Positions 48,501 to 61,330 are shown, counted from the stretch's first letter. The stretch: DNA of 64,000 bases from Diphasiastrum complanatum (GCA_029204225.1 CM055095.1:26126625-26190624), one strand, 5' to 3'. The notes: generated by a model not told the origin, from the letters alone. Numbers and translations: made by a program.

Positions 48501-51500
48501 TTGCCTACATCTTAAGTGTTTATCCATGCCACTAATGCGCACGCTAGGATCTATGAGTAGTCGAGATGCCCTCACCAAGGGACTCTCTCCTCAAGAGTAT
48601 TTTGTCAAGCACAGAAGTTAAACATTCCTTCCCATAGGGAAAAAAACTGGGCTTTGAGTTCCACTTAGGAATGCTGAAGCATCACTGGAACTTCTTTTCA
48701 TTCGCTTTCCAGACCAAGCAATTTCAGAGCCCTAACTAAGCATCCTCCAGATGATCCCACAAACACTTAAGCACGTGGATTGTCTCCATTCCACAAGCTC
48801 CTCTGGAGTCTGTTCTAGATACCACTCCTTAGATAAGTCAAGTAAAATAGCTGGGAAGGATCTAAGCTTCATCTCATCACCATCTATCTGAAACACAACA
48901 CAATTGGCAGCGAATTCCAACAATAACCTTTGTTGATCTCCCTTGTAATAATTGTGAATTCAAGTTTTTGCACACGTCAGGCTTGCTACACGATTCCATC
49001 ATATTACAATCTTGATAGGGATGATTATTCGTTTGATGATCCTCAATTCCAAATCAAAAAGGTCAAAACTACATGAAATAATCACTCGATCAAAAACAAA
49101 AATCTGCTTCATAGATTTTGTTGGGCCATAACTCTAATCCCAACTTTGGACACACAAACAAGCTTCTCAAGCTATGGCAGGTGTGAAGGGGCCAAAAAGC
49201 TTACTTGATTCAAGCATACTCAATTTTGAGCTCTAATCAACTAAATTTGATAGGATTCCTCCATGCTCACTTTTGAATGCAAATGACAACCCTAACAGTT
49301 CTTAGAGGATCTGCTCCAATCTTATTGTACGTATTATCTCCTACGAACTTGCCTCACAATTATGGCTATAACTCTAGGACTTATTGGCATGATGGACTAT
49401 TTCAAATGTATGTTTGTCTCATCCAATAAAGTACGCATGGTTATTGCTTCAAATCAGATAAGCATTGCCATATAAAGCTTAAAGGATTCTACCAAAGTAA
49501 CCAGCCCACCTTCATTGAAAGGAAAGACAGACAGACAAAGATAAAATTGAACGACCTTTGCAGTCGGAAAACTCTGCTACTTAGTTGTATTATGCAGGTG
49601 TTTCAGGCTTGTAGCATTCCAGAAAGCTGAAATTAATCTTTTGTATAGAAAAAACCCCAAATGAAGCATTTCATGAACTTATTGAAGAAAATTTAGAGCA
49701 GGGAATGGAAAATATGGGGAATAGAATATTCGACTTTCCAAAAGGTTCCTAAAGAGGATGACAGCAAACCCTCTAGAGAGAACAATAGCCCTTGGGATAT
49801 CCTACCAGGCCTAGTCACCACATTTACTAGTTTCATAACGTCCTGGTGCCTGTCACAGTGCAATAGAGGACTGAAAAGGCAGGACTTGCCCCCTTCCCAT
49901 GCAGAATTTCTACAGGTTATCTTCCACAACATAGACCTTCGAGGAAAGGAAAAGTTAACAGTTAACAGCTCTTACATAGGTATTTGGTATAAAAATGCCT
50001 AAAAAAACAGACCAGGGGGAGAGGGGAACTTTGGCCCCTCCCATAGTTTATGCTAGGCGAAAGTTCTTCCACGACTCGGAGTTCAAGAGGAATATATGAT
50101 CTATATAGCAAAGAATAAACTCTTAATTTTTTAAAAACTATTAACTACTAAATATAACTTGAACTTGTATGGTTGATCCCACTAAGAAAATCGCAATCTT
50201 AGAAAGTCGCAATCTTAGAAAGACAACTGTGTCCAATCACTATTGAAATATGATTGATACTGATCACTCTAGGCTAGTCAAAGCCTCAATTCTCGATTCA
50301 AATTTCACAACGATTAAGGTCCCAAAGCCTGAGAAACTTTTCAGTTCCTTTTTCTTCTTTGGCAGATGAACAAAGACATGTTACATGAGCATTTAGAGGT
50401 ACATTATGCTATCCTATCACCACCTACATTCAACATTTACGTACATAATACACCCCACTTGTGCTAATTAGGCAAGTAAATCAAGTAGGTTAAGGACCCA
50501 TGTGGGTTCTAGAGCTAGAATTAGCAAGACACCACCTCTATACATAGCATGCTATATGTAGCCCAAACTTTGGAGGGGTTTCCACGCCCTACTACACTTT
50601 GAATATTCATGTTGTGTGAGCTTTGAAGTCCTCTCTCTCTTGCTTTTGTGTTCTACTCCATAGCTGGTTTTCTGAAGCTTTCATAGTGTGCTTACTATGC
50701 TGTTATGATACTCCATAGCTAGGCCTTGGAATTTGTCATGGTATCAGAGCAGGTTATGTTGCCTGTGGTGTGGTGAAAGCTTGGACCTGTTTTTGATCAG
50801 ATTCCTGCCATTCCTGGAGAGCAGCTTACCTTTGAGGAGGGAGCACTTTTTGTAGGGGCATCTGATCTCTGTGCTATCTGCATGGTTGGAGTACTGTTAA
50901 CAGGCAAGGGGAGTACAGGGAGCCAAAAAGTTTCTAATTTGGGACAAAAAATTTTGAGTCTTTTTGGACAGCCAGGACTGTAGGAGGGCGCTTTCTACAG
51001 TGGGGACTTCAGTGAAAGTTCTGAGTGGACTTGGACAAGGGCTAGGACAGCCATACAGGAGGATAGTTTCAAATCTAGAAGCCCATTGATACCAGCAGTA
51101 AGCCATCCAGAGATGATGGCACTCCTTTTGTGGACGAGACTCTTTATAGACAGCTTGTGGGTAGCCTGATTTATCTCACGACTACGAGACCAAACATTTC
51201 CTATGCGGTTGGTGTAACAAGCCAGTTCATGAGTTCTCCAACTGAAGCACATTGGAAAGCAGCCAAGAGGGTTTTGAGGTATGTCAAAGGGACAACCTAC
51301 TATGGGATTGAGTACACAGATGACGGAAAGCTTCAGCTTGGAGGCTTTACCGATTCGGATTGGGCAGGTGATAGGGATGATCGAAAGTCGACCACAGGTT
51401 ACACTTTCAACCTTGGTTCAGGGGCCATTTCTTGGTGTAACAAGAAACAGCCCACAATTACCTTATAATCGACAGAGGCTGAGTACAGGGCAGCAGCAAA

Positions 51501-54500
51501 AGCTACCTGCGAGGCAATATGGCTCAAGAGACTTCTTGGGGAGGTGCAGATTCCACAAGATAGTCCTACTATTCTTCAGTGTGACAGTCAGAGTTGCATC
51601 CAGCTTGCCAAAAATCCTATGTACCATGCTCGTACGAAGCATATTGAGGTGGATCAACACTTCTTACGAGAGAAGATACAAAGCGAAGAAATTCAGCTCG
51701 AGTACTGTGATACCAACAAACAAGCAGCAGATATCTTTACTAAGGCACTTAGTAGAGAAAAATTTGAAAAGTTTCGTAGCATGCTAGGTGTTGGTATGAA
51801 CAAAATAGCCATTGAGGGGGGGTGTTGAAATAAATGCCTATTTTGCCCCTTAAGGCTTGTATACTTGTAACTTGTAAGTTGTGCATAAGACATGGGGGTA
51901 AAATATTTATGTAAATAGTACACCCCACTTGTGCTAATTAGGCAAGTAAATCAAGTAGGTTAAGGACCCATGTGGGTTCTAGAGCTAGAATTAGCAAGAC
52001 ACCACCTCTATACATAACATGCTATATGTAGCCCAAACTTTGGAGGGGTTTCCACGCCCTGCTACACTTTCAATATTCATGTTGTGTGAGCTTTGAAGTC
52101 CTCTCTCTCTTGCTTCTGTGTTCTACTCCATAGCTGGTTTTCTGAAGTTTTCATAGTGTGCTTACTATGTTGTTATGATAATCCATAGCTAGGCCTTGGA
52201 ATTTGTCAAAAACAACATCACTAGAATAAATGGACAATCCATAACGCTACTTGGACAACACACCCTTTAATAAAATTACATTTTCAAGCTAAAAGTTGAC
52301 CTGAAGGTGCCGAGTCGTGCAGTTGTATATGTGGCTTGTCTTAGAAGTCCTGCTGATAAACCCTATTATGCCAAAAGCCGAACATAAAACCCCAAATCCA
52401 CTATAGAATGCTCCTTGGTTACGAGAAATTATGATATCATAATTGAAAATGCTATCAAAAAGCATCTTGTAGTGTCCAAAAAATGGTGACTCTACTACTA
52501 AATATCTCTTCACAAATGTTATCGAACAATAAGTCTGGATATTGTAACATAAAGGGTAAATACAATCATACCTTGTAAAGTGCTCCAAATCCCTCCTGCT
52601 TGACCACTTGCTTAGCTACTTGGCTTGCTGTCCCCTGGCCGAGCTGTATACGCACCTGCACACCATCACGTTTATCCTCAATCAAAGAAAATATTTTGGC
52701 ATGGGTGCCTTATTAACCCCAATCCAAATTGATGTTGTGGACTACAAGTTTGTTGTTGTCAGCTTCAAATCCTCATGATGTTCCTAAAATACAAATTGAA
52801 TGGCGTGAAAAATAGAAAGTCATAAGTAACCACTATCCAAAGCCTTGCCCAGTAATTGTTTCCTATAGATCATGCAAAGTAGAATGTAAATTCAATGTTG
52901 AGACCATAAACTCTGTTGATGAACCATCACATCTTAACTGTTTTCCTCCTTTCAAGTTACTTGCACCCAACAGGGAGAAGCATCACTGAAGATTAAGTCT
53001 GGAATGCTAATACGGAAGATACAAACGTGTGAGTGCACGCAGACACACGCGTGTGAGAAAGAAAGAACAAAAGCTAATCAATGTCTTGAGATACCAAATG
53101 GTACGTACATAAGACCAAATAGCACCTGTCAAGAGAGAACAGGATTCAATGATCGAAAGGACACTAATGTCCTGGAAAATGGATTTATTGATGGTTCTCA
53201 ACCCTGAACCTAAGTAACTTACGTATTACTATTGCTAGACTGTTCTTCTAGACATTTGCCGGCTTGCAATGGAGGCAAACTATACCTTTTAAATACAGCA
53301 ATGAAATCCTAAAACCACTTCCCAAGTTGAATCTCTCTCAGTTGGAACCCTACTTTTCGACCCTTGTGTTGATGCGATTTCGACCATTTTCATATCCAAC
53401 TTGTATTCAGAATGTGGAAAAAAACATTTTGCAACAAAGTGCCAATACATTATCTTATTTAATTTTTTTGAATGTTTGCTATTTAATTTTTAAGGGATAC
53501 CAACTTGCATATAATGCTAGGTTTACAGGCCAGAGGTTATGGCCTCGGACATCCATGTATTGGACCATACAGCTCAGGATCTAACCGTCATTTACTATTT
53601 GGCATTTATTAGAGACGATATGATCATGATCGAACTCTAGCCCAAACTCATGGGCTCTTATTTTAGATTATATGCAAACACCTCATTGAGCTCAATTATA
53701 TCAACTTATTTGGCTTAGTGAACAGAGATCCTTGCAGAGATCACTGTTATTCCACTGATTATGGTTCGTCTCCAATATTTGATATTCCTCGCTATTTTGT
53801 GTTCTGTGTGATGTTTTTTCATTACTTAATACAAGAACACATTTTGGCTAGGAGCGGATGCGCACCTGCATCTATAGTATTTAGGAGCTCTTTTGTTTTA
53901 GGGCGCCTGATCCTTGCTGCAAGGCTCTAAAGAGTATGTGATGAATTTTCCTCGAGTAGCAGGAGATAGGGCCCAGCATGGCTAACTTCTGAAGGTGCTG
54001 TCACCTTCGAATGTGCCTCAAAGGACTTTTGTTGAGATAGTATATTGTTGTGTTTCCTATAGTAGAGTACTCCTAATGTACTTTACAGCTCTTCTTTTGA
54101 ATCCTTACAAGTTAGCTTACTAAATTTTCTGTTTCTCCACTTTCAGAACTTCATCCTTTTTTTGGCGAACATTTTTGAATCTATTTACATTCTTGTTCTT
54201 CCTACAACCGGGTCTTTTTTTGCAGTTTACTAATCAACCACAATACGATTTACTAATCATCAACCGCAATACGAGTTCAATTTGCAGTTTTCACAGATTT
54301 CCTGGACTTCATCTTTTCCATACTGCTTTGTTCCCTTTTGTTTGGAATTTAAACTCTATTCTTCCTTCAGTAAAGCACCTCTAGTGCACTTTACAAGTTG
54401 CCATTTTGATATCTAAAGTTAGGAGGATCAAAATTCCATCCTTTATTCTAGTCATTTCTCTCATAGCTTTGCTCATATCCTTCAGCACCTGTGTACTGTT

Positions 54501-56606
54501 CCTGAAAGAGATCGATGCTCTTCCATTTCACAACTTATTGATTGCATTTCGAGAGGTTGATATATTTTAGTTGTGTTTTATGGCTCCTCATCTACTTAAT
54601 TTTCAGCTTTTGTGAAGAACATTTGGTATCAAAGCGCGTTCACAGAGAAACCCAGTTAAAGAGAATGACGAGAGAGATAGAGCTTCAAAAACACCTTGCT
54701 TAAAAAAAAGGAAAATTTCACGTTTGATGGATCAAAGATGAGAACTGCAACGGATCTCCAATATAAGGGGAGATTATCCAAATCTCTAGTAAAACCACTA
54801 GTGGTAAAAGGACTCTTTTGGTGGATTGTGAAGCCTTGGTTCCTCAACAAATGGGCAAGAATTGCTACTTAAAAACATGAGGTCCAAGCTTCTTTCCGAG
54901 CCTTTGTCGAGCCATTTCCTTTCTCTTTTGCTTTAGAGATCCATCATGAACAAAGCTCTTGGACAGAATCCACGACAGTCATGCACACCACGATCACCAT
55001 GTGCTAAGTTTTTATGAGAAAGATCTAGTAACAATGTCATGAGCTCAAAATTGGATCAAAGTCTCAATAAAAAGCATATTGAATAGATCTTCATCGCCAC
55101 AAAATTTCTGAGTAGATAACTGACAACCTACTAATGGAACACAATGAGATCCAGGAGGAAGTCGTAGATGGCCTTTGCATCCACACAAAGACCTACCAAT
55201 GAAAAGCCTATCACCCCGCAGTGCACATGGCACTCAACACATCCATCCAACCATCGTACTTTTGCACATTCCATATTTCAGTACCCGAGTGACCAGGTCG
55301 ATCAGACACTATCCCTCCCCGAAAACACTGTGAAAGCTTCTTAGTGACAAATACAGACGAACATTGTTGATGAATCCAGGCAACCAAACTAGCAAATAGT
55401 TCCATTGTCTACACTAGATCTATAAACGGCTCCATATCATCCAGTCCAGGTGGCAATCGAGTCTATCGCAACTGTTTTTTCGCACGTGACGAGCTTGTTT
55501 GCAAAATTCGATTCCAAACCTCATGTCACGGGATCCAATAAAAACCCCTGCATATTATCACGCTTGCACTGAAAGGCCGTGGTTTCTGGTGTCATTCTTG
55601 TGTTTTATTGCTTTTCCATCCCTTGTTATAATAGTGTTAGAGAATGGTTGCCACTCAAAATCAGGATTCGGTGATCGTTTCTTATTTTACCTCTCGACCG
55701 TTTCATATGATGATTTTGGTACTATTTACCTCAGAATTTTAGTAGGTGACTCGACGACGTCTTTTTCTGTAAACAGAAAAAGCAACCGGACCTTACTAAG
55801 AAAGGGCTGTTAATTTCTTCCCTTCCTCTTTGAACTAGAAAGCTATATGTTATGATATCAGCATCAAAGGCCATGACCTTCGTACTCCAACAGATCTATA
55901 CCTCTAGGAATGTTTTCAAGGCAAAATCATTTGAGTTGCACTCTAAAACGGTGCGCAGGCCTAGAGCTTACGCTGTCTTACGTGCAAGAGTTGTCGCTTA
56001 CATAGCTACATGTATGATATCATGAACTTCCTCAGACCAAACCGTTAAAAATAATGCGAATGGATTCGGGTACAAAGAGGACCGACCATAATGACTAGAT
56101 CTGAGAGCTCATAGACCATAAATGCATCTCTTAATGTAATACATGCATTACTTGAACAAAAACTGGTGCAGTGAAAGACACTACAGCTAACACAAAAGCA
56201 ACAACGCAAAGATCAGTTTCTGATTTGTACATCATTAGGCTCAATCTGCTCACATCTAGCACCTACTATCACATTATTTAGCGCTCAATTTTTTGACGAT
56301 AAATTACTTACGGAGATAGCACCGAAGTTATGACTAGTTTCAGATTTGTGAATCATCCGGATTGATTTTCTCACTTCTGAACCTACTACTAGATTGTTCA
56401 ACAGAAACTTTCACATCAAGAAACTTTCCCATCAAGCTGTAAAGATTGACATATAAGAAGCAGAATATTGAAGTAGGACTTGCTTTGATCATATCGACTG
56501 GCTGAATCACACAAGTTGCGCCCATTCCTGCAAGGCCTCCATTGGCGAAGGGCTTGATCGAGGCCCATATCTTGCTCGTTGGCTTCTCCTGCCCCGCTGC
56601 TGCCAT
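42551..56606 (-). CDS. DTC: Mitochondrial dicarboxylate/tricarboxylate carrier, six exons, intact
   Basis: A member of the inner-membrane carrier family that exchanges 2-oxoglutarate, malate and other di- or tricarboxylates. The exons, all on the minus strand, are 56606-56484, 52655-52572, 52362-52301, 46254-45893, 43054-42840 and 42607-42551. They sum to 903 nt, or 300 residues plus TAG, against about 298 in flowering plants. The three carrier signatures sit at P36-VDMIK, P127-ADLAL and P226-FDYVK, one per ~100-residue repeat. Other hallmarks are VRIQLGQG (42-49), GLLRQATYTTARLG (74-87) and VRIAPHVMMTWIFL. No stop or frameshift was found. All introns are GT-AG except intron 1, which starts GCAAGT after AAA and ends AG. 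Joining MIK to VRIQ needs that site; the nearby GT would break the frame. Intron sizes are 3828, 209, 6046, 2838 and 232 bp. Untranslated exons were not identified. Confidence 0.95.
43483..43700. repeat. ~144-bp direct repeat in DTC intron 4 flank
   Basis: The phrase 'aatccttgggcctcgagccc' plus 'ccatgctattatctggcat' at 43483 recurs with changes at about 43628 ('aatccttgggtcttgggctc', 'ccatgctatcatttggcat'). Confidence 0.7.
44373..45100 (-). pseudogene. LINE reverse-transcriptase fragment in DTC intron 4
   Basis: On the minus strand the fragment runs from about 45100 (..PPPLLDELY) through VLAAIKRLKTH, DIEDLESELFIH and the LAPTLATL region. It then passes MIGHVLAKLYGTIL-type text and QAGFRARYSTTDHI to RALIEEAKHRNEWVYCCFVD, FKKAFDSVPRSLLVQRLRDL. 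These are the fingers and palm motifs of a non-LTR reverse transcriptase; the aspartate in VDFKKAFD is the first catalytic one. Several frame changes and stops break it. The FADD block and everything after are missing. It has the same orientation as the host gene and is removed with the intron. Confidence 0.8.
46255..50435 (-). other. DTC intron 3, distal part, with gag-like remnants
   Basis: On the minus strand 48930-48735 reads CVVFQIDGDEMKLRSFPAIL, LDLSKEWYLEQTPEELVEW, the style of an LTR-retrotransposon gag. 48072-47881 has a Cys/His cluster (CKECANEHLNKPHVKEC). Both are fragments. The rest of this 4-kb stretch is AT-rich with no further recognised element. Confidence 0.4.
50436..52208 (+). 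mobile_element. Internally deleted copia element in DTC intron 3
   Basis: The 3' LTR is 51823-52208 (TGTTGA...TGTCA, 386 bp), preceded by GAGGGGGGG (51814-51822). The matching 5' LTR ends at 50738 and is followed by TGGTATCAGAGC (50739-50750). Over 288 aligned bp (50451-50738 against 51921-52208) I count seven substitutions and no gap (about 2.4%). The first ~80-100 bp of the 5' LTR do not match. Between the LTRs only about 1.07 kb remains: a leader, then the end of pol. The element is antisense to DTC and about 1.8 kb long. Confidence 0.85.
51100..51828 (+). pseudogene. Copia RT-end/RNase H with one nonsense codon
   Basis: The frame reads DETLYRQLVGSLIYLTTTRP, YAVGVTSQFMSSPTEAHWKA, DSDWAGDRDDRKSTTGYTFN, then ISWCNKKQPTITL. 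A TAA (51466-51468) follows where the family has Ser, and the same frame continues STEAEYRAAAKATCEAIWLK, CDSQSCIQLAKNP, RTKHIEVDQHFLR and ADIFTKAL to a stop at 51826. The RNase H residues DSDW, E (STEAEY) and D (CDSQS) are present. Gag, protease, integrase and most of RT are deleted. Confidence 0.9.
52656..56483 (-). other. DTC intron 1 (GC-AG), with a PBS-like site
   Basis: 3828 bp with GCAAGT at the donor and TGTGCAG at the acceptor. At 54624-54638 on the plus strand TGGTATCAAAGCGCG resembles a retrotransposon primer-binding site with one change. The 600 bp before it are pyrimidine-rich and might be a decayed LTR, but no partner was found. No coding remnant was recognised in the rest. Confidence 0.45.
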
Positions 56607-56808
56607 AATATTTTATCGAACAAAAGCTGAATCGGATCGTATCACAGCGGCGGCATAAACGAAGATACGAACGAACGAATGAATTCACGAATAGCATAAT
56701 AAAAACGATGGAGCTCACAAGGAAGCTAAGCTTCTTCGTGTTTTTAGGTCACCGCCGGACGTCTAAACTCTCGACCGTTGGATATCCCCAGCAGCGTTCA
56801 GATGATGC

Positions 56809-56858
56809 CACGTGTCAAAATAGCCATTGCCAGGTCGGATTTTGCCACGTGGCCACGT
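56809..56858 (-). promoter_or_regulatory. Paired G-box/ABRE cores upstream of DTC
   Basis: CACGTG occurs at 56809-56814 (within GCCACGTGTC) and 56846-56851 (within GCCACGTGGCCACGT, with a further ACGT core at 56855). These are 203-250 bp upstream of the ATG at 56606. Such sites are bound by bZIP and bHLH factors in light and abscisic-acid responses. The elements are seen; their function here is inferred from position. I found no convincing TATA box. Confidence 0.55.
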
Positions 56859-57119
56859 ACTAGACGACGACCTAGGAACTCTCAGCGTGCTTTCGAGCCA
56901 CGTTCTCTTTCTCTCTTTATTTTTTATTTTTAATGAATGTCAACCAATGAGAAAGCATAAATAGTAAAGAAAAGGCATAAATAGTAAAGGGAAGGCCTAT
57001 AGCCTGCAAAACGCATTCGCAAATTTCAAGTCACAAAAGACGAAAATCGGTGCTCGCCAAACTTTCATTCACATTACCTCCAACTTTTTTGCATTTTGGA
57101 AAGGTGGTCTGTTTTTTCA

Positions 57120-57960
57120 AAATTCTTGTACTACCAATGTCCTAGTTTGATGGGTTGATAATCTCTAAAATCATTGTCCCAATGTTATTTTCTCACCCCA
57201 GGCGAGTTGAGCTCGCCCACCCGTTAGATTCTTTGTAATCCCACAAGTTCATAGTATGAAAAGGCATTGAAAAAAAAGAATTTTCCTAATGTTATCTTCC
57301 TCATTGTTGGGTTGATGCATCACGCTGGGCTGAGCTCGCCCACCCAAGTTAAATCCTTTGTGATCCCACAGGTTGATAATATCAAAAGCATTGTCCTAAT
57401 GGTATCTTCCCAATGGTGACGAGTTGATGTATCGCTCTCGAGTTGAGCTCGCCCACCCAGGTTAAATTATTTGTGATTCCACAAGCTGATAATATCAAAA
57501 AACATTGTCCTAATGTTATCTTCCCACCGGTGGTCAGTTGATGTATCACTCTTGAGTTGAGCTTGCCCACCCAGGTTAAATTCTTTGTCATCCCACATGT
57601 TGATTCTACCAAAAAGCATTTGTCTTAATGTTCTCTTCCCACGGTGGTGTGTTCATGTATCACTCTTGAGTTGAGCTCACCCACCCAAGTTAGATTCTTT
57701 GTGATCCCATAGGTTGATAATACCAAAAAGCATTGTCCTATATTATCCACCCATGCCAAGTTTGATTCTCTGCGATTTCACATATTGATAACAACAAAAA
57801 GCATTGTCCTAATGCTATCTTCCCACATATGGCGAGTTGGTGTATAGTAATGGAGTTGGGCACGCCCACCCAAGTTAGATTCTTTGTGATCTCACTGGTT
57901 GATGATGCCAATAAGCATTGTCTTAACATTGCTCGCACCTAGGTTAGATTCTTATAATAC
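57120..57960. repeat. ~115-bp tandem satellite, about seven units
   Basis: The phrase '(g)ttagattctttgtgatccc', then 'acaggttgataat', 'agcattgtccta', 'tatcttccca' and 'ttgagctcgcccaccca', recurs at about 57229, 57353, 57467, 57579, 57696, 57762 (shortened) and 57880. Spacing is mostly 112-124 bp. Short ORFs on the minus strand are by-products. Confidence 0.85.
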
Positions 57961-58689
57961 AAAAAGAGTTCATGTCTTAATGTTTGGTTTGGAAGACTGT
58001 TGAAGTAGGCATTTTCTCATTCCAAAACTTTTTACTTCTTAGCCTCCCACCAATGTGTGGCCATGAGGCATTTGCTCTTGGCCTAAGAGGACTAAGTAAC
58101 TTTGAGGTATCACCTTTTTTGGTGTGGCCTTAATTTGAGATGTAAATGAAATGTACAAATTATATATGAAACCAAAGCCAATCATTACGAAATCCACCCT
58201 TACCATGGACAATATGAGATTCCCAATATACACTTAACAACTATCACCATGATAATTTTATCCCCCGTCATAGTCTTCTTGGATAAGAGTGATACTTAGG
58301 ACAATGATGGCTAAGGCTCAATTCATTTTTTATGCGAAGTCATGATATGTTTTTGGCTTGAACCCTTATAATATTTGTAAATACTGCTAGTTATAAGCTT
58401 TTGGCTCTGTCCCTTATAAATATTGTCAATACTTCTAGTGTAAAACCTTGACAACTCTATGCAAAACAAAAAAGATAAAATCACGAAACTATAATAGGGT
58501 AGTAGCACCATCTAACATGGTTTAAGGTTTCCTAGTGTCCATGATGCTAGAGATTTCACACTTACATTACCATGCTACTTTTTGCTATTATTTATAATCT
58601 ATTATGTTCAGTGTAAGAACCACCAGGAAGACTACTGAAATGTAAGGGCCCTCTGAAGGTTATTAGTTACAAACTGGCATTGACATGGA
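57961..58689. other. Intergenic, nothing recognised
   Basis: A near-duplicate 'ggctt(g/t)...cccttataa.attgt.aatactgctagt' phrase occurs at about 58355 and 58400. No gene. Confidence 0.35.
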
Positions 58690-61330
58690 ATTAAATTGAG
58701 GCGTAACCAACAATCTCGCCATAGTAGGACTATTCCAAATCCTTAGCTGAATATGGCCATAGCATTCGTCCCCCCTTAAACAAGTTTTGTCTTCAAAACG
58801 AGAAAGAGAAAACATGGAATTATTCCTTAGACTTTCAACTTTTATCCAGAAATTGGTATTCTTAGTCTGATCTTTTTATCTGGAATAAGTACTCATAGAT
58901 GCAACAATTCTTCAACTGCTTGCCTCTACACATGAGTACTAAGATACACTAAGTTGTAAATTTTCCAAATGGATTGATCTTCTCCAAATAAAGACATCAC
59001 CTTCATGAAATTCCTATTACATGAATCGCAATGTGAATAAATTTTTTATTTTAGAGATCAAGTCTAAAAGAGAAAAAAAAAAAAAAAAAACTTCCATTTA
59101 AATCATAGTCTAAAATGTGTCCACAATTTCTTGTAGATAATAGTGCTTCTTGGTACCAATGCTCTTAGAATACCACAATCTCTAGAAGATCTATCAAGTC
59201 TCAGACAATTATAACTCAATCCAAAGTGCTACAGTTACTCTAATGAGTCAAAAGCCCTATTTCTAACATTTCATGCAAGAAACTAGTAATGCATCTAAAT
59301 CTCAATAGATATAATTATCTCCTATGAATCCAGAGATGTAAACTGAAGTCGTACACAAGCACATATAGACTACAATCTATAGAGGATCTAATAAAATAAA
59401 ACTCTCCATAAGCAACAACAATTTACTACATGAGAAATGTTTGTGAGATCCATAAGTCTCAATAAACATTGGATTAAACTCAACTCATTTAATAGGTTGG
59501 GAATTGCTCAAGATACTTAAGAATTAACACAATTTTTGATTATCCACTAATAATAATTAAGTATCTATTTATGATCTGTCAATTACAAATATTTAGATTC
59601 TTATGATTCGTCAATCATAATTCACTAGAGTCCAAAACCATACTTAATCATTAAGAAATATCGGACTGTATGTCCAACCAAAATTCTGCTAAATTCCATA
59701 AAAATTCAATTACCATTCTTGGAACCATTATGATTCATTATCCAACTAAACTCTTTAACATATATTCACTAATGAGTTGAGTCTATTTCTCTTCTGAGAA
59801 ACACTCTACCAAGAATTTCTGTATATTCTATGCATATAATTTTACTAATGAATCTTGATGATGCATAAATCATGCATCTTACAAGCAATATAACTCAAAA
59901 CAAATAGTTTCTAGTGAATTCTCTTCACATTGTTCGCTTAAGCAATTAACTTTATTCAGGAGTAAACCAGCTACTCAAGTTAATTACTAATGATTTAGAA
60001 GTCTGTTATGTCTAGATGCCAAATTCATTTACCCCGAAGCAACACCACATTTAGACCTTTATCCAAATCATTTCTAGGTTAACCAAAAAATATTTCATAA
60101 CAAGATTTGTTAACTCTGCAACACAATATTTGGTCATATGTCTATGTTCACTGACTAGATTGAGTGCACCAAATAACCCTAGTAATCAAGAATACATAGT
60201 AAATCCATACAAGATTAATCGAGCACCTATGAGAATAAATCTCACTATGACCCAATACATAGATGCATCATTACTCACATACCTCATTGAGAATCTTGTA
60301 ACTCGGCTACTAAAAATTTCTATTCCTCATGAGTAAATAACATATCTGAAAAATCTCTGAGACTGAGAACACATTCTCTCTCACGAGTTTTCCAACCCAA
60401 CTGATCTCTTTATCACCAAATTTCTCCCACTTAATCAACCCCAAACCTGATCTAGTGCTTCAACTAAGATTAGGTTGATTCAATACAAATATTCCATGAT
60501 AAAAATTACTCATATCCCCTACCAACTAGGATTAGTAACTTTCAATCTTACTCAGTATTACTTATAATGAATTCAAATCTCAAACTTACTCTAGTTCTAG
60601 ATTGTTCCACACAATCCCTAGAGAATTTCTCTAATCTGAAAACTATGCAACTAATAGGTCCTCTAATAGAACCTTACCCATCACTTCACCCCTCCTTTTT
60701 TTAAATTTTCAAATTCTTAAAAAAATTAGCTAGAGAGATGACACATGAAAATATCTTAAATCATATGAGTTGACATTAACCATCAACCATCTGAGATCTA
60801 TCTATGCAGAATATACAACCTAGAATTAAAAAATTGAAATACACTATCTTGGAACGTCCTCAGATTCCAAGCTTTAACAACATTAGTAATTCACATCATG
60901 ATAACAATCCCTCATAAAAGAAGTAATTTTTCACACTGGCAGGATCATTATGAATTTAACATTGATGTCTAATACTCGAGGAGAAATTCAAAAGAAGGGT
61001 CTTTTAGAAGGTGACAAATAGCTTTAAGGGTTTTTTATTTCTAAATTGTGAGATATCATTAGGGGATCCGATCTATAGTCTCATAATTTCTCAGATACCC
61101 TGAAACAATTTACCAGTGATTCACCTATATCATTCATATTATTTGTTGAAATAACACAAGTTTATTTATTTACCAGAAAGAAGCATTAAGAATTCAAAAC
61201 AACTGAAGTGATATTGTAATAGATGTGGAATATATATTTCAGAAGTCGATGTGAGTAATTTTATTCCTTTCAAAAGATCCTTAACCACGCCTTATTTGAT
61301 ATTCCAGAGATCTTAAAAATAGGATTTTCC
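58690..61330 (-). repeat. Dispersed repeat R, copy 2
   Basis: Collinear with 22911-25740 in the same orientation, with many small indels. On the minus strand near 58790 the reading SRFEDKTCLRGDECYGH parallels LFSFEDRTRLRGEECHAH at the same place in copy 1, next to a purine run (AAGGGGGGACG). The gypsy-like end is suggestive but there is no coding frame. Confidence 0.5.

Noticed and set aside
56478-56483. Using the GT at 56479-56478 as the intron 1 donor of DTC
   Set aside because: It adds four bases and breaks the frame into exon 2; the GC donor gives the conserved MIK-VRIQ join.
57382-57938. Repeated minus-strand ORFs with NLTWVGELNSRAIHQL-like text
   Set aside because: They are the translation of the ~115-bp satellite, not a repeat protein gene.
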